A stretch of DNA of 17,737 nucleotides from assembly GCA_017963875.1 (NCBI GenBank), contig JAGCTA010000073.1, positions 1 to 17,737 on the forward strand. Reading direction: 5' to 3'. This DNA is from Victivallales bacterium (GTDB lineage Bacteria > Verrucomicrobiota > Lentisphaeria > Oligosphaerales > Oligosphaeraceae). Under the pieces are notes generated by a model that saw nothing but the letters and a program-made list of their open reading frames with translations, was not told where the DNA came from and made no database searches. Below, in pieces: positions 1 to 7,275 of the stretch (position 1 is its first letter; the number at the start of each line of letters is the position of its first letter). The translations under genes and the position numbers were made by a program.

Positions 1-195
1 CCTACCACCAAGGAGGAATACTACTACAGAAGTATTTTCTCAGAGTTCTTCCCGTCAGATTCGGCGGCCGCGTGCGTGCCGCATGAGGCTTCTGTCGCGT
101 GTTCCACGGCAAAGGCTCTGGAATGGGACGCGGCGTTCAGGAACATGAACGAACCGTCGGGACGTGCCGTCGCGGGCGTGCATCAGAATAGTTGA
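1..195 (+). CDS. asnB: Asparagine synthase B, C-terminal fragment (partial)
   Basis: The first 64 codons of the window, open in frame 1 and ending in TGA at 193-195, are the C-terminus of glutamine-dependent asparagine synthetase; the start lies upstream of the window. Visible landmarks are PTTKEEYYYRSIF, then VACSTAKALEWDAAF, then NEPSGRAVAGVHQ, which are the conserved closing motifs of the AsnB family (E. coli AsnB ends with the same order of ACST..ALEWD and PSGRAVGVH). The enzyme makes asparagine from aspartate, ATP and glutamine. The gene is followed at once by an intrinsic terminator, so it is not co-transcribed by readthrough with the TRAP gene at 324. It looks intact as far as it can be seen; only the window edge cuts it. 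Confidence 0.93.
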   Translation, partial: PTTKEEYYYRSIFSEFFPSDSAAACVPHEASVACSTAKALEWDAAFRNMNEPSGRAVAGVHQNS

Positions 196-223
196 TGGCA
201 CTGGGATATCGCCATCTTTTTTT
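194..223 (+). terminator. Intrinsic terminator after asnB
   Basis: GATGGC (194-199) pairs with GCCATC (211-216) around an 11-nt loop, followed directly by seven T residues (217-223). The stem overlaps the asnB stop codon. Confidence 0.75.
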
Positions 224-232
224 GCCGAACCA

Positions 233-260
233 TTGAACAATTCCGTAGAGGGGGTATAAT
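233..260 (+). promoter_or_regulatory. Sigma70-type promoter of the TAXI gene
   Basis: TTGAAC (233-238), a 16-bp spacer and a perfect TATAAT (255-260). Transcription should begin near 267. The -35 box lies inside one arm of an 11-bp inverted repeat (231-241 and 294-304), which makes regulation at this site plausible. Confidence 0.8.
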
Positions 261-263
261 ATA

Positions 264-289
264 GATGGCATGGGAAACTCCATGCATCC
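264..289 (+). promoter_or_regulatory. Hairpin at the 5' end of the TAXI mRNA
   Basis: GCATGG pairs with CCATGC around the loop GAAACT, and the stem extends with GAT/ATC after one bulged G. It sits at the predicted transcript 5' end. It could stabilise the mRNA; a specific regulatory role is not shown. Confidence 0.4.
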
Positions 290-323
290 CTTTATTGTTC
301 AATGATTAGGCAAAAGGAATAGA

Positions 324-1286
324 ATGAACAGAATCATGATGGTAATGTGCGCGGCCATCGTCGCGCTGATATTTGTTTCGTGTTCGGATAATGGCTCAGG
401 CACGCCTAGGTTGCGTTTCGTCACGGGCGGCGAATCGGGAACATACTATGCCTTCGGTTCTGTCATTGCACAACATGCCACTAACCATGCGGGGATTGAA
501 GTCATCGGCCTCGCTGGAAAAGGCTCACAGGGCAATATCATGGACCTGGAGGACAAGGTTGCCGAACTCGCGTTCTGCCAGTCGGATGTCATGGCGTATG
601 CCTACAATGGGACAAATCTGTTCAAGAACACGGGAAAGGTAGATTGCTTTTCAGCACTTGGTGCATTGTACAAGGAGCAGATTCAGATTGTCACGACAAA
701 TCCTGAAATCAAGACCGTCGCCGACCTGAAAGGCAGGGTCGTGTCCATTGGCGCATCAGGTTCAGGAGTCTATTTCAACGCAATTGACATCCTTGGGGCA
801 TACGATATGACTGAAAAGGATATCAAGCCCACGTACCAGTCATTCGGCGATAGCGCAGACGCCATCAGGGATGGGAAGATTGACGCGGCTTTTATCGTTG
901 CTGGCGCGCCAACCAACGCTATCACGGACCTTTCTACTACGAAAAAAGTTTTTCTCGTTTCGCTGGACAAGGAGCATGTTGACAAACTCATCGCAGCGTC
1001 GTCATTCTATTCTCAGGATATGATTGCGAAGAGCACCTACAAAATGGATAGCGATGTCATGACTGTCAGCGTCGGTGCGGTCGTTCTTGTGAGGAATGAT
1101 TTGTCTTCGGATATCGTAAAAAGGCTTTGCGCGGATATCTACGATAACGCCCCGCAGTTGATTTCCAGCCATGCAAAATATGGCGAGGTGTCCTTGGAGT
1201 ATGGGGCTTCCATAAAATCTGTACCGTATCATCCAGGGGCAGTTGAATACTTTACTTCAAAAGGGGTTATGAAGGCAGGGAACTAA
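324..1286 (+). CDS. TAXI-family TRAP transporter solute-binding lipoprotein
   Basis: 320-residue periplasmic solute-binding protein of a tripartite ATP-independent (TRAP) transporter of the TAXI type. Residues 1-20 are a lipoprotein signal peptide with lipobox FVSC and modified cysteine at 20. The mature part opens with the TAXI hallmark LRFVTGGESGTYYAFG (about residues 30-45), followed by AELAFCQSDVMAYAYNG and GRVVSIGASGSGVYFNA, the typical ligand-binding segments of the family. The start is supported by AAGGA at 314-318, five bases before ATG, and by a strong promoter. TAXI proteins usually bind glutamate, oxoglutarate or similar carboxylates; the ligand here cannot be read from sequence. 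The membrane partner is encoded convergently at 1411-3408 rather than in the same operon. Confidence 0.93.
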   Translation: MNRIMMVMCAAIVALIFVSCSDNGSGTPRLRFVTGGESGTYYAFGSVIAQHATNHAGIEVIGLAGKGSQGNIMDLEDKVAELAFCQSDVMAYAYNGTNLFKNTGKVDCFSALGALYKEQIQIVTTNPEIKTVADLKGRVVSIGASGSGVYFNAIDILGAYDMTEKDIKPTYQSFGDSADAIRDGKIDAAFIVAGAPTNAITDLSTTKKVFLVSLDKEHVDKLIAASSFYSQDMIAKSTYKMDSDVMTVSVGAVVLVRNDLSSDIVKRLCADIYDNAPQLISSHAKYGEVSLEYGASIKSVPYHPGAVEYFTSKGVMKAGN

Positions 1287-1290
1287 ATCT

Positions 1291-1357
1291 TCCTCGGGCT
1301 TCGCCCTCGGCACAGAACAAGGTTTCCTCTGGCTTTCCTCGGGCTTCGCCCGAGGCA
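1291..1357. repeat. Two copies of a GC-rich hairpin repeat between convergent TRAP genes
   Basis: The sequence CCTCGGGCTTCGCCC occurs at 1292-1306 and again at 1337-1351. The second copy forms a perfect 8-bp hairpin (1337-1344 with 1348-1355, loop TTC); the first carries a 2x2 mismatch in the same stem. Both are followed by a CAC.GAA stretch. No T-run follows in either direction, so these are better called intergenic repeat hairpins than classic terminators, although they may stop convergent transcription. Confidence 0.6.
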
Positions 1358-1410
1358 CGGAATAAGCGTGCCTCAAGCATCTTGCGCCATGTGGAGGGCG
1401 TTTGCCGCTT

Positions 1411-3408
1411 TTATTTCCAAGCGTTTTTCCTTGCTTGGAAACACACGAGAGCGGCGATGCACAGCAATCCGATGATGTCCGTGATGTGTCCTGGGTAAAT
1501 CATGAACAACCCGCCTGTGGCAAAGAGCACCCTAGCCACAGGATGGACTCTTCTGAACAAATGGCCATTCAATGAAACTCCTACGCCAAAAAGGCCGATG
1601 ATTGCCGTCAACACAAGTAGCACAATCTGCATGGCAATCTGAGCCGTTGAGCCTACAAGCCCCTCCAGAAGCATATTCGGGCTATAGGCAAATATATACG
1701 GGACGATAAAAGCGGCAATGGCCAGTTTCGTGGCATTGATGCCTGTTTTCATAGGATTCGCCTTTGCAATCGCGGCCCCCGCGTATGCGGCAAGCGCCAC
1801 TGGCGGGGTGATGTCCGCGACAATGCCAAAATAGAATACAAAGAAATGGGCTACAATTGGATTGAAGCCTAGTTGGACAAGTATTGGCGCGCATGTCGAT
1901 GCCATGATGCAGTAATTGGCCGTCGTCGGAACCCCCATGCCCAGGATAATGCAGCAGACCATCGTCAAAAACAATCCGATGATTGTTGCATTGCCCGCCA
2001 GTTTGACGGTGGCGTTGATGACAATGGATGCCAGCCCCGTCGTCGTGATGCAGCCTGCGATAATGCCAGCCATTGCACAAGCCACGGCAACAGTGATTGT
2101 CCCTTTGGTTCCTGCGACAAGTGCGTCAAAAGAGGAATTCGCCGTGTCCTTTGAGGCATATTTCATGGCGTTCTTCAGTGTCGTTTCCTTTCCCTGATAC
2201 TCCTTGGCGACGAAATGGATGGCACCGACAGCTATTGCCGCGACAATTGAAATGGCGGCAGAGAAGGCCATGGTTCGTGCACCCGTTGAGACCAGGATGA
2301 CAAGAAGGAAAAGCGGGATGGTCAAATAGCATGTGCGCAACAGCGAGGACCATGTCGGCAATATGCTGAAGGGAATGCCTTTCAGGCCCAGTGCCTTTGC
2401 CTCGAGATGCACGGCAAGGAAAATACCCGAGAAATAGAGAATCGCAGGAATGACGGCCTTCAATGCGACCTGCATGTACGGGATTCCCATGTACTCGGCC
2501 ATCAAAAATGCCGCCGCGCCCATGATCGGCGGCATCAACTGACCGCCTGTTGACGCGGATGCCTCGACTGCCCCTGCAAATTCAGGTCTGTAGCCTGTGC
2601 GTTTCATCATGGGAATGGTAATCGAGCCTGTTGTCACGGTGTTGCCTACGGATGAGCCTGATACCATGCCGCACAACGCCGATGAAATGACCGCCACCTT
2701 GACAGGACCGCCGCTTGACCAGCCTGCGACACGGTTGGCAAAGGATATGAAGAAGTTCGCGATGTCCGTGCGTTCAAGAAATGCTCCGAATATGATGAAT
2801 AGCGCAATATACGTATAGCAGACGTTGATGGGCGTTCCGAGAACCCCTGACGTGGAATAGAAAAGCGTATAGACGACGTCGCGCAATGCTATCCTGAAAG
2901 GCGTTCCAGCAAAGGACATTTTATTGATGAATGCGTATAAAAGTAACGTGCCTGAAACAATCAGAATCGGAAGCCCGACGCATCGCCTGCACAATTCGGC
3001 AAGGCACAGCACTCCGACAATGCCAATGGCAATTTGGAGATTGTCAATCCGTCCCATGGATTTTATGACTGAAAGGGCGTTCACGGCATGGTAGAAAAAA
3101 CATCCCGAGCCGACAAGCAAAAGAGCAATGTCATACCAGGGGATGTGATTTGGTTTCAATTCGCCTTTTCGGACTGGATAAATCAGATAGCCAGCAAGCG
3201 TAATCATTCCAAGAAAAAGAGAAAGGCGGATTTCTGGAAGCGTGGTCGAAAATAAAGTCATGTAGATGCAGTACAAGGAAAACAAGGCATAAAAGACTTT
3301 GATGACAATTTGCCTCCAGCCAGTCCAAATTCTTACATTGGATTCTCTGTCATATTTTCGCATGACTGAGTCGATACTGGCCTCGTCTGGTACTATGTTT
3401 TCTGTCAC
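1411..3408 (-). CDS. TRAP transporter fused permease subunit (DctQM fusion, TAXI type)
   Basis: Integral membrane protein of 665 residues joining the small 4-TM and large 12-TM TRAP subunits. After about 35 soluble residues, hydrophobic segments fill nearly the whole chain. Family landmarks include the serine/glycine-rich loop AVISSALCGMVSGSSVGNTVTTG, then ASASTGGQLMPPIMGAAAFLMAEY, and near the C-terminus LGMGVPTTANYCIMAS and VADITPPVALAAYAGAA, all typical of TAXI-associated fused permeases. The start chosen is GTG at 3408, preceded by AAGGA seven bases upstream; an in-frame ATG at 3549 would add 47 residues encoded by a repetitive DNA element and has no such site. It probably works with the lipoprotein at 324-1286, using an ion gradient. 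Only the TAXI and permease proteins are seen, and they are convergent. Confidence 0.92.
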   Translation of the reverse strand: MTENIVPDEASIDSVMRKYDRESNVRIWTGWRQIVIKVFYALFSLYCIYMTLFSTTLPEIRLSLFLGMITLAGYLIYPVRKGELKPNHIPWYDIALLLVGSGCFFYHAVNALSVIKSMGRIDNLQIAIGIVGVLCLAELCRRCVGLPILIVSGTLLLYAFINKMSFAGTPFRIALRDVVYTLFYSTSGVLGTPINVCYTYIALFIIFGAFLERTDIANFFISFANRVAGWSSGGPVKVAVISSALCGMVSGSSVGNTVTTGSITIPMMKRTGYRPEFAGAVEASASTGGQLMPPIMGAAAFLMAEYMGIPYMQVALKAVIPAILYFSGIFLAVHLEAKALGLKGIPFSILPTWSSLLRTCYLTIPLFLLVILVSTGARTMAFSAAISIVAAIAVGAIHFVAKEYQGKETTLKNAMKYASKDTANSSFDALVAGTKGTITVAVACAMAGIIAGCITTTGLASIVINATVKLAGNATIIGLFLTMVCCIILGMGVPTTANYCIMASTCAPILVQLGFNPIVAHFFVFYFGIVADITPPVALAAYAGAAIAKANPMKTGINATKLAIAAFIVPYIFAYSPNMLLEGLVGSTAQIAMQIVLLVLTAIIGLFGVGVSLNGHLFRRVHPVARVLFATGGLFMIYPGHITDIIGLLCIAALVCFQARKNAWK
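1414..1441 (-). promoter_or_regulatory. Hairpin spanning the stop of the TRAP permease gene
   Basis: A perfect 9-bp stem (1414-1422 with 1433-1441) with a 10-nt loop covers the last nine codons of the permease gene, immediately before its TAA. No U-run follows, so it is a possible 3'-end stabiliser or weak terminator. Confidence 0.35.
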
Positions 3409-3468
3409 GATTGATTCCTTGTATGGTTGGGTTGTATGGATATATTCGCCTATGCAAATTTGAGGGAT

Positions 3469-3480
3469 GCCAGCGCTGGC
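3469..3480. promoter_or_regulatory. 12-bp perfect palindrome upstream of the TRAP permease
   Basis: GCCAGCGCTGGC reads the same on both strands and lies about 60 bp before the permease GTG start, a common position for an operator. No binding protein can be named. Confidence 0.35.
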
Positions 3481-3498
3481 GGCGGGGATGCTAACTTT

Positions 3499-3560
3499 AA
3501 TGGGACAAATGGGACATTTGAGACAGATGGGACAAAGGAAATACTCCAATGTTGTCCCAT
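3499..3560. repeat. Four 9-bp repeats plus an inverted copy
   Basis: Four contiguous 9-bp units, 3499-3507, 3508-3516, 3517-3525 and 3526-3534, follow the pattern NATGGGACA; the third has diverged to TTTGAGACA. An inverted copy, TTGTCCCAT, at 3552-3560 pairs with ATGGGACAA at 3527-3535 as a 9-bp hairpin with a 16-nt loop. The array lies in the gap between the SUMF1 gene and the TRAP permease gene. Confidence 0.75.
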
Positions 3561-3585
3561 GGCGTCCTAAAGTACATGAAACTTA

Positions 3586-3599
3586 ATTCAGACCTGAAT
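3586..3599. promoter_or_regulatory. Short dyad between SUMF1 gene and TRAP permease
   Basis: ATTCAG and CTGAAT separated by AC form a perfect 6-2-6 dyad. It could be a protein-binding site; there is no other support. Confidence 0.25.
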
Positions 3600-3612
3600 C
3601 AGTGAAGTATTA

Positions 3613-3636
3613 GCGCGGATGTTGGTGTTACCGCGC
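3613..3636 (-). terminator. Possible terminator after the SUMF1-domain gene
   Basis: GCGCGG (3613-3618) and CCGCGC (3631-3636) form an all-GC 6-bp stem 15 bp past the stop codon on the minus strand. The following TAATACTT is only a weak T-run, so termination would be partial. Confidence 0.4.
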
Positions 3637-3651
3637 CGTCGGCAACAGCCA

Positions 3652-4602
3652 TCATTGTTTGACAAGCACGATTCGGAAGCCGAGATTTGAGCCGCGCGTC
3701 TGCAATGGCTGGCAGCGTCTGCTGGCGGAACGGCACATGGTGGCTGGGGATGCCCATGATCCGCCTCGGATGATGGCTTCCCTGCCTTGTGTCCAGACGG
3801 GGTTGCTCTCCTGTTGCCCTATGGTGGTGATGACATCCTTTTCGTAATCGAAGACCGCCTTGTCCAGACACCATTCGCTGACGTTCCCATGCATGTCATA
3901 AAAGCCCCATGCGTTGGGTGTTTTTTTCGCGACGGGGTGCGGCCCTGGAGGCTGCGTGTCGTTGGAAATGTATGAATTTCCCCTGAACCACGCGACTTCG
4001 TCCGCATTGGGGCAACGCAGTTTGTCGGAGAGTTCCTTGTTGTTGTTTAGCGCGGCGGTAGTTCCCGCGCGGCAGGCGTACTCCCATTGCGCTTCGGTGG
4101 GCAGTTTGAATACGTAGCCATCAGGGATGAGTTTGGACTCTCGTGCGCTTTCCGTGAGTTTCTTGCAGAAATCCATGGCGTCATGGTATGACACATGGTA
4201 GATGGGCACGTCAGCGCCCGTGATGGTCAGTTCGCCGAATCGATTACTGCGTTTTAACTGCTGTTCCTGATTGACCTTTTTGACGACTTGCCATTGTGCC
4301 TGAGTTGTTTCTGTCTCCGCCATCCAGAACCCCTGGGTTATGCTGACTGTATGGAGAGGCTCCTCATCCATGCGCCCTGATTCACTTGTTGGGCTGCCCA
4401 TGGTGAATTTTCCAGGCGGGCACCACAGCAATGACATGGTGACGTCTTTGGAAATGTTGGTTTTGAATGGCTTGCCTTCTGTTGGGAGTTCAGGCTTTGC
4501 AGGTGCCTTCGCAGGGGGCTGCTGAGCGTCTGTAGTCTGGATTTGAAAACAGCATAGGAAGGCGAATAAGATTGTCTGAAGAATGGGTGATGCTTTTCTC
4601 AT
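3652..4602 (-). CDS. Secreted SUMF1/FGE-domain protein
   Basis: 316 residues. Residues 1-26 form a signal peptide (MRKAS, hydrophobic ILFAFLCCF, cleavage near TDAQQ), then a Pro/Lys/Ala linker, then a formylglycine-generating-enzyme-like domain (about 50-316) with CPPGKFTMGSP, FWMAETETTQAQW, FKLPTEAQWEYACRAGTT, FYDMHGNVSEW and the closing RGGSW...SNLGFRIVL. In true aerobic FGE two cysteines after GGS(Y/W) bind copper; here the first is serine (GGSWAS) and only the second position is cysteine (MCRSASR). It is therefore more likely a non-catalytic or differently acting SUMF1-fold protein than a sulfatase activator. It lies 40 bp downstream of fabG on the same strand and may be the last gene of the Bat-fabG run. 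The ATG has AGGGA ten bases upstream. Confidence 0.88.
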   Translation of the reverse strand: MRKASPILQTILFAFLCCFQIQTTDAQQPPAKAPAKPELPTEGKPFKTNISKDVTMSLLWCPPGKFTMGSPTSESGRMDEEPLHTVSITQGFWMAETETTQAQWQVVKKVNQEQQLKRSNRFGELTITGADVPIYHVSYHDAMDFCKKLTESARESKLIPDGYVFKLPTEAQWEYACRAGTTAALNNNKELSDKLRCPNADEVAWFRGNSYISNDTQPPGPHPVAKKTPNAWGFYDMHGNVSEWCLDKAVFDYEKDVITTIGQQESNPVWTQGREAIIRGGSWASPATMCRSASRRCQPLQTRGSNLGFRIVLVKQ

Positions 4603-4642
4603 GAATGGAATTCCCTATTCAACCAGGTAGCGATGATGGAGA

Positions 4643-5383
4643 TTAAATCCCGCCAGTGACCTCTAGAATAGCGCCAGTGATGTACTGCGACTCTTCCGAT
4701 GCCAGGAATAACGCTGCGTTCGCGACTTCTTCCGCAGTGCCGAAGCGTTTCATGGGAACATCGTTTTTGTATTGGGCTATCTGTTCGGGGGGGAGGGAGG
4801 AAATGAAATCAGTGTCGATGAAACCAGGCGAAATGGCGTTGACAGTGATTTTGCGTCTGGCGACTTCTCGCGCAACGGATTTGGTGAGGGCGACGATGCC
4901 CGCCTTGGATGCGGCATAATTTGCCTGCCCTGCAAAACCGAGTTTTCCAGACGGCGAAGTGAGATTGATGATTCGTCCGTAACGCTGGCGCATCATGTTG
5001 AGTACCGCCAGTTTTGTCATGTTGAATGTTCCTGTGAGATTGATTGAAATTACTGAATTCCAGTCATTTGACGGCATCATAGCGGCAACTGCGTCACGGC
5101 GGATTCCTGCGGAATTCACAAGGATATCGATGGGCGTTTCACCTAGCGAATTGAAGAATTCCTCCGCTTGTGAATAGTCTGCGACATCGAATTTGGTGAT
5201 AGTGAGTTTTTCAGCCAAATCCCCCAGTGACTGGCGGAATTTTTCTGCGGCTGCGTCATTCGAAGCATAAATCGCCGTGACTGTAGCCCCGCTTTTCAGC
5301 AGTTTCTGGCTAATTGCTGCACCGATGCCACGAGTGCCGCCTGTGACGACGGCGTTGCGGTTGGAAAAATCAAAATTGAGCAT
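4643..5383 (-). CDS. fabG: 3-oxoacyl-ACP reductase (FabG-like SDR)
   Basis: 246-residue classical short-chain dehydrogenase/reductase, the normal FabG length. It has the Rossmann cofactor motif TGGTRGIG (14-21), the NSAG motif (90-93), Asn115, Ser143, and the catalytic YAASK with Tyr156 and Lys160, followed by SPGFIDTDF. FabG reduces 3-oxoacyl-ACP with NADPH in fatty acid elongation; close SDR relatives act on other substrates. No acpP, fabD or fabF is next to it, so a housekeeping role in fatty acid synthesis is likely but not proven by context. It sits 48 bp after the DUF58 gene and 40 bp before the SUMF1 gene, all on the minus strand. No clear Shine-Dalgarno precedes the ATG. Confidence 0.85.
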   Translation of the reverse strand: MLNFDFSNRNAVVTGGTRGIGAAISQKLLKSGATVTAIYASNDAAAEKFRQSLGDLAEKLTITKFDVADYSQAEEFFNSLGETPIDILVNSAGIRRDAVAAMMPSNDWNSVISINLTGTFNMTKLAVLNMMRQRYGRIINLTSPSGKLGFAGQANYAASKAGIVALTKSVAREVARRKITVNAISPGFIDTDFISSLPPEQIAQYKNDVPMKRFGTAEEVANAALFLASEESQYITGAILEVTGGI

Positions 5384-5431
5384 AATTTTAGTATGAGTTA
5401 ATGGGTTGTCTCGTTTGGTGACTATCCCCTA

Positions 5432-6283
5432 CTATATCGTCTTTATGGCGTTTTTTAAAGTCTCCACAGGAGATTGGTCCGTGGAAAAATGAATATACGC
5501 CGCCCCTGCCGCTCTGACCGACTTTCGGGCTGAGTCAAGAAACCTTTGGCGCAAGGCGATTGCTTGGCTCAAATAGTCAGGATTGACGCTGATGCGTTCT
5601 CCTGTCTCAACGTCTTCAATTTCGGAGGCATTCGTAGGAAGTTCCGTCGTTATGTCTGAAAGAACATGGCAGACGGTGACATCATGATGGAATGCAAGAT
5701 TCTTCAATACGGCATCATAACCGTCGTCGATGAGGTCAGATATGATGAAAACTCGTGATGGCTTTCGCAAGGCGTTTCGGATGCAGGTGCACAGCGGTGA
5801 GATGGCCGTGCGCGACGAATGCTCTGGAATGGTCAGGAGGAGCCTTGCGGCAGTCTGGAGCGAGCGATAGCCTGCTGGGAGACGATCAAAACTTTCCGTA
5901 TGATCGGAGAAGCGAAGGAGGGAGGCCCCATCGCCGCAAAGCATCGAAATGGCGCACAAAAGTGCGGTTGTCTCGGTCGCCAGATTCCATTTGGGAAGAT
6001 TTATTGTCATTGAAGCCGAGACATCCAGCGCGATGAAATCCGTCAGTTCATACTCGTCATGGAACTGCTTGATTGCCACTGGGCCTGGAGACATCGCCGA
6101 GGGCCAGTGGACATGCCGTGCGTCGTCTTCGAGATGGTATTCGCGGAGTTCCTTGAAATCCAGACCGTTGCCTTGAAAATGAGAAACAATTTCCCCCGCA
6201 AGCCCAGACAGCACGTCTTTCCTTGCCTTGGATGCAAGCAACTGAGCCAGTTCTTGGAGTGTCCTGCGCGGGATTGGCTTCAT
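5432..6283 (-). CDS. DUF58 domain protein of the MoxR-Bat system
   Basis: 283 residues. The DUF58 signature is clear: GNGLDFKELREYHLEDDARHVHW (about 38-60) followed by the VWA-like core starting IALDVSASM (84-92), which carries the DxSxS metal-site motif. It is soluble, with no membrane segment, as usual for this family. DUF58 proteins accompany MoxR AAA+ ATPases and VWA membrane proteins and are thought to be their partners or clients. The start is ATG at 6283, with AGGAG six bases upstream, and it overlaps the upstream VWA gene's stop as ATGA, a sign of translational coupling. A longer reading from 6349 runs into the VWA gene and was not chosen. Confidence 0.88.
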   Translation of the reverse strand: MKPIPRRTLQELAQLLASKARKDVLSGLAGEIVSHFQGNGLDFKELREYHLEDDARHVHWPSAMSPGPVAIKQFHDEYELTDFIALDVSASMTINLPKWNLATETTALLCAISMLCGDGASLLRFSDHTESFDRLPAGYRSLQTAARLLLTIPEHSSRTAISPLCTCIRNALRKPSRVFIISDLIDDGYDAVLKNLAFHHDVTVCHVLSDITTELPTNASEIEDVETGERISVNPDYLSQAIALRQRFLDSARKSVRAAGAAYIHFSTDQSPVETLKNAIKTI

Positions 6284-7260
6284 ATTCTGCTCCTGTATCT
6301 GGCAATTCCATAACCGATAATAGCGAGGATGGCGGTGAGCATAAACCATGGAGAAAGATTTAGTGCACGATGAACTGTAAATTCATTGTTGCGTTGTTTG
6401 ATTTGACTGCCGATGGCATTGATGGCCGCCGCCAGTGCCGTGCCGTCCTGCGCTTTAAATACTTTCCCTCCTGACTTTTCAGCGATGTCGGTCAACTGTT
6501 TTATGTCCAGCGGTTCACCGACTTCTTTCCAGCGGATGCCATTGTCAGTCGTTACGGGATGCAAGGCGTGTTCTCCGCCGATTCCGATGGCATAGATGGC
6601 GATGCCAGCCTCTATGGCCGCGTTGGTTGCGTTCTCTGGGCTGGACTGTTCGGCCTGGGAGTGGTCAACGCCGTCGGACAGGAGGACAATGGCGTGCGGA
6701 CCGTCTTCAGGGGCATGTTTCAGCGAATTGATTGCCGCGAGAAGTGCCTGGCCGATGGATGTGCCGTCTGTGAAGTGCTCCGTCTGGATGAGTTCCAGTC
6801 GTTCAAGGAGAAAGTGCGTGGAGTTCGACAACGGCGCGATGAGCACTGTGTTCTGGGCAAACGCCAGAAGCGCGGTTCTGCAATTCGGGCAGTCAGCCAG
6901 CAAACGGCGAATCTGTTCTTTGGCGACATGGATTCTTGATGGCGGAATGATGTCGGGGGAGAGGGGTTCAGGCGGTGCGCTTCCCGCTGTCCAGTCCGAG
7001 GCTTCCATGGAGCCCGACATGTCAAGCAGAATGGCGATGCTGGTGACTGTGGGGCGAGGCATGCGCGACGTATAGGTCACCGTGTGGTTTTCGACCGAGA
7101 GAATCGCTAGGGACGCGGCGGTCGCAAGAAGCCAACGGGGCAGTTCGTGGCGCGAAAAGGGCGATGGCCGTTTTCCCTTCAGAAAATGCGTTGTGGAGAC
7201 TTTGGGGACTGGACGCCAAAGCCAGAGCACGAAGGCGAGGATGAAGGGGAGAAGAAACAT
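6280..7260 (-). CDS. BatA-like VWA-domain membrane protein
   Basis: 326 residues. Two N-terminal hydrophobic segments (about 2-15 and 42-55), a periplasmic or cytosolic von Willebrand A domain (about 72-290), and a C-terminal membrane helix (about 304-320) give the BatA/BatB architecture. The metal-ion-dependent adhesion site is complete: DMSGSM (80-85), the Thr of TDGTS (164-168) and Asp in LLSDGVD (193-199). Bat proteins work with MoxR ATPases in envelope stress or virulence-related functions in other bacteria; the exact role here is unknown. It lies 15 bp after the upstream membrane-protein gene and overlaps the DUF58 gene by four bases. Only one VWA gene is present, whereas many Bat loci have two (BatA and BatB). 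Confidence 0.88.
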   Translation of the reverse strand: MFLLPFILAFVLWLWRPVPKVSTTHFLKGKRPSPFSRHELPRWLLATAASLAILSVENHTVTYTSRMPRPTVTSIAILLDMSGSMEASDWTAGSAPPEPLSPDIIPPSRIHVAKEQIRRLLADCPNCRTALLAFAQNTVLIAPLSNSTHFLLERLELIQTEHFTDGTSIGQALLAAINSLKHAPEDGPHAIVLLSDGVDHSQAEQSSPENATNAAIEAGIAIYAIGIGGEHALHPVTTDNGIRWKEVGEPLDIKQLTDIAEKSGGKVFKAQDGTALAAAINAIGSQIKQRNNEFTVHRALNLSPWFMLTAILAIIGYGIARYRSRI

Positions 7261-7275
7261 GATGGATGCAGTTAT

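Larger units (their letters stand above)
231..304. repeat. 11-bp perfect inverted repeat flanking promoter and leader
   Basis: CATTGAACAAT at 231-241 and its exact reverse complement ATTGTTCAATG at 294-304, separated by 52 bp that contain the -10 box, the likely start point and the leader hairpin. It may be a paired operator, or the ends of a very small element. No regulator gene is next to it. Confidence 0.6.

Noticed and set aside
55..240. Minus-strand 61-codon open frame
   Set aside because: It is antisense to the asnB C-terminus, which has clear family motifs, and runs across its terminator.
3499..3534. CRISPR-like array
   Set aside because: The units are only 9 bp, contiguous and without spacers; no cas gene is near.
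3409..3549. 47-residue N-terminal extension of the TRAP permease from ATG at 3549
   Set aside because: The extension is encoded by the 9-bp repeat array and a palindrome, and GTG at 3408 has a strong AAGGA site seven bases upstream.
6559..7075. Overlapping plus-strand open frames (126 and 159 codons)
   Set aside because: They lie opposite the VWA gene with its complete metal-site motif and have low-complexity Cys/Ser-rich translations.
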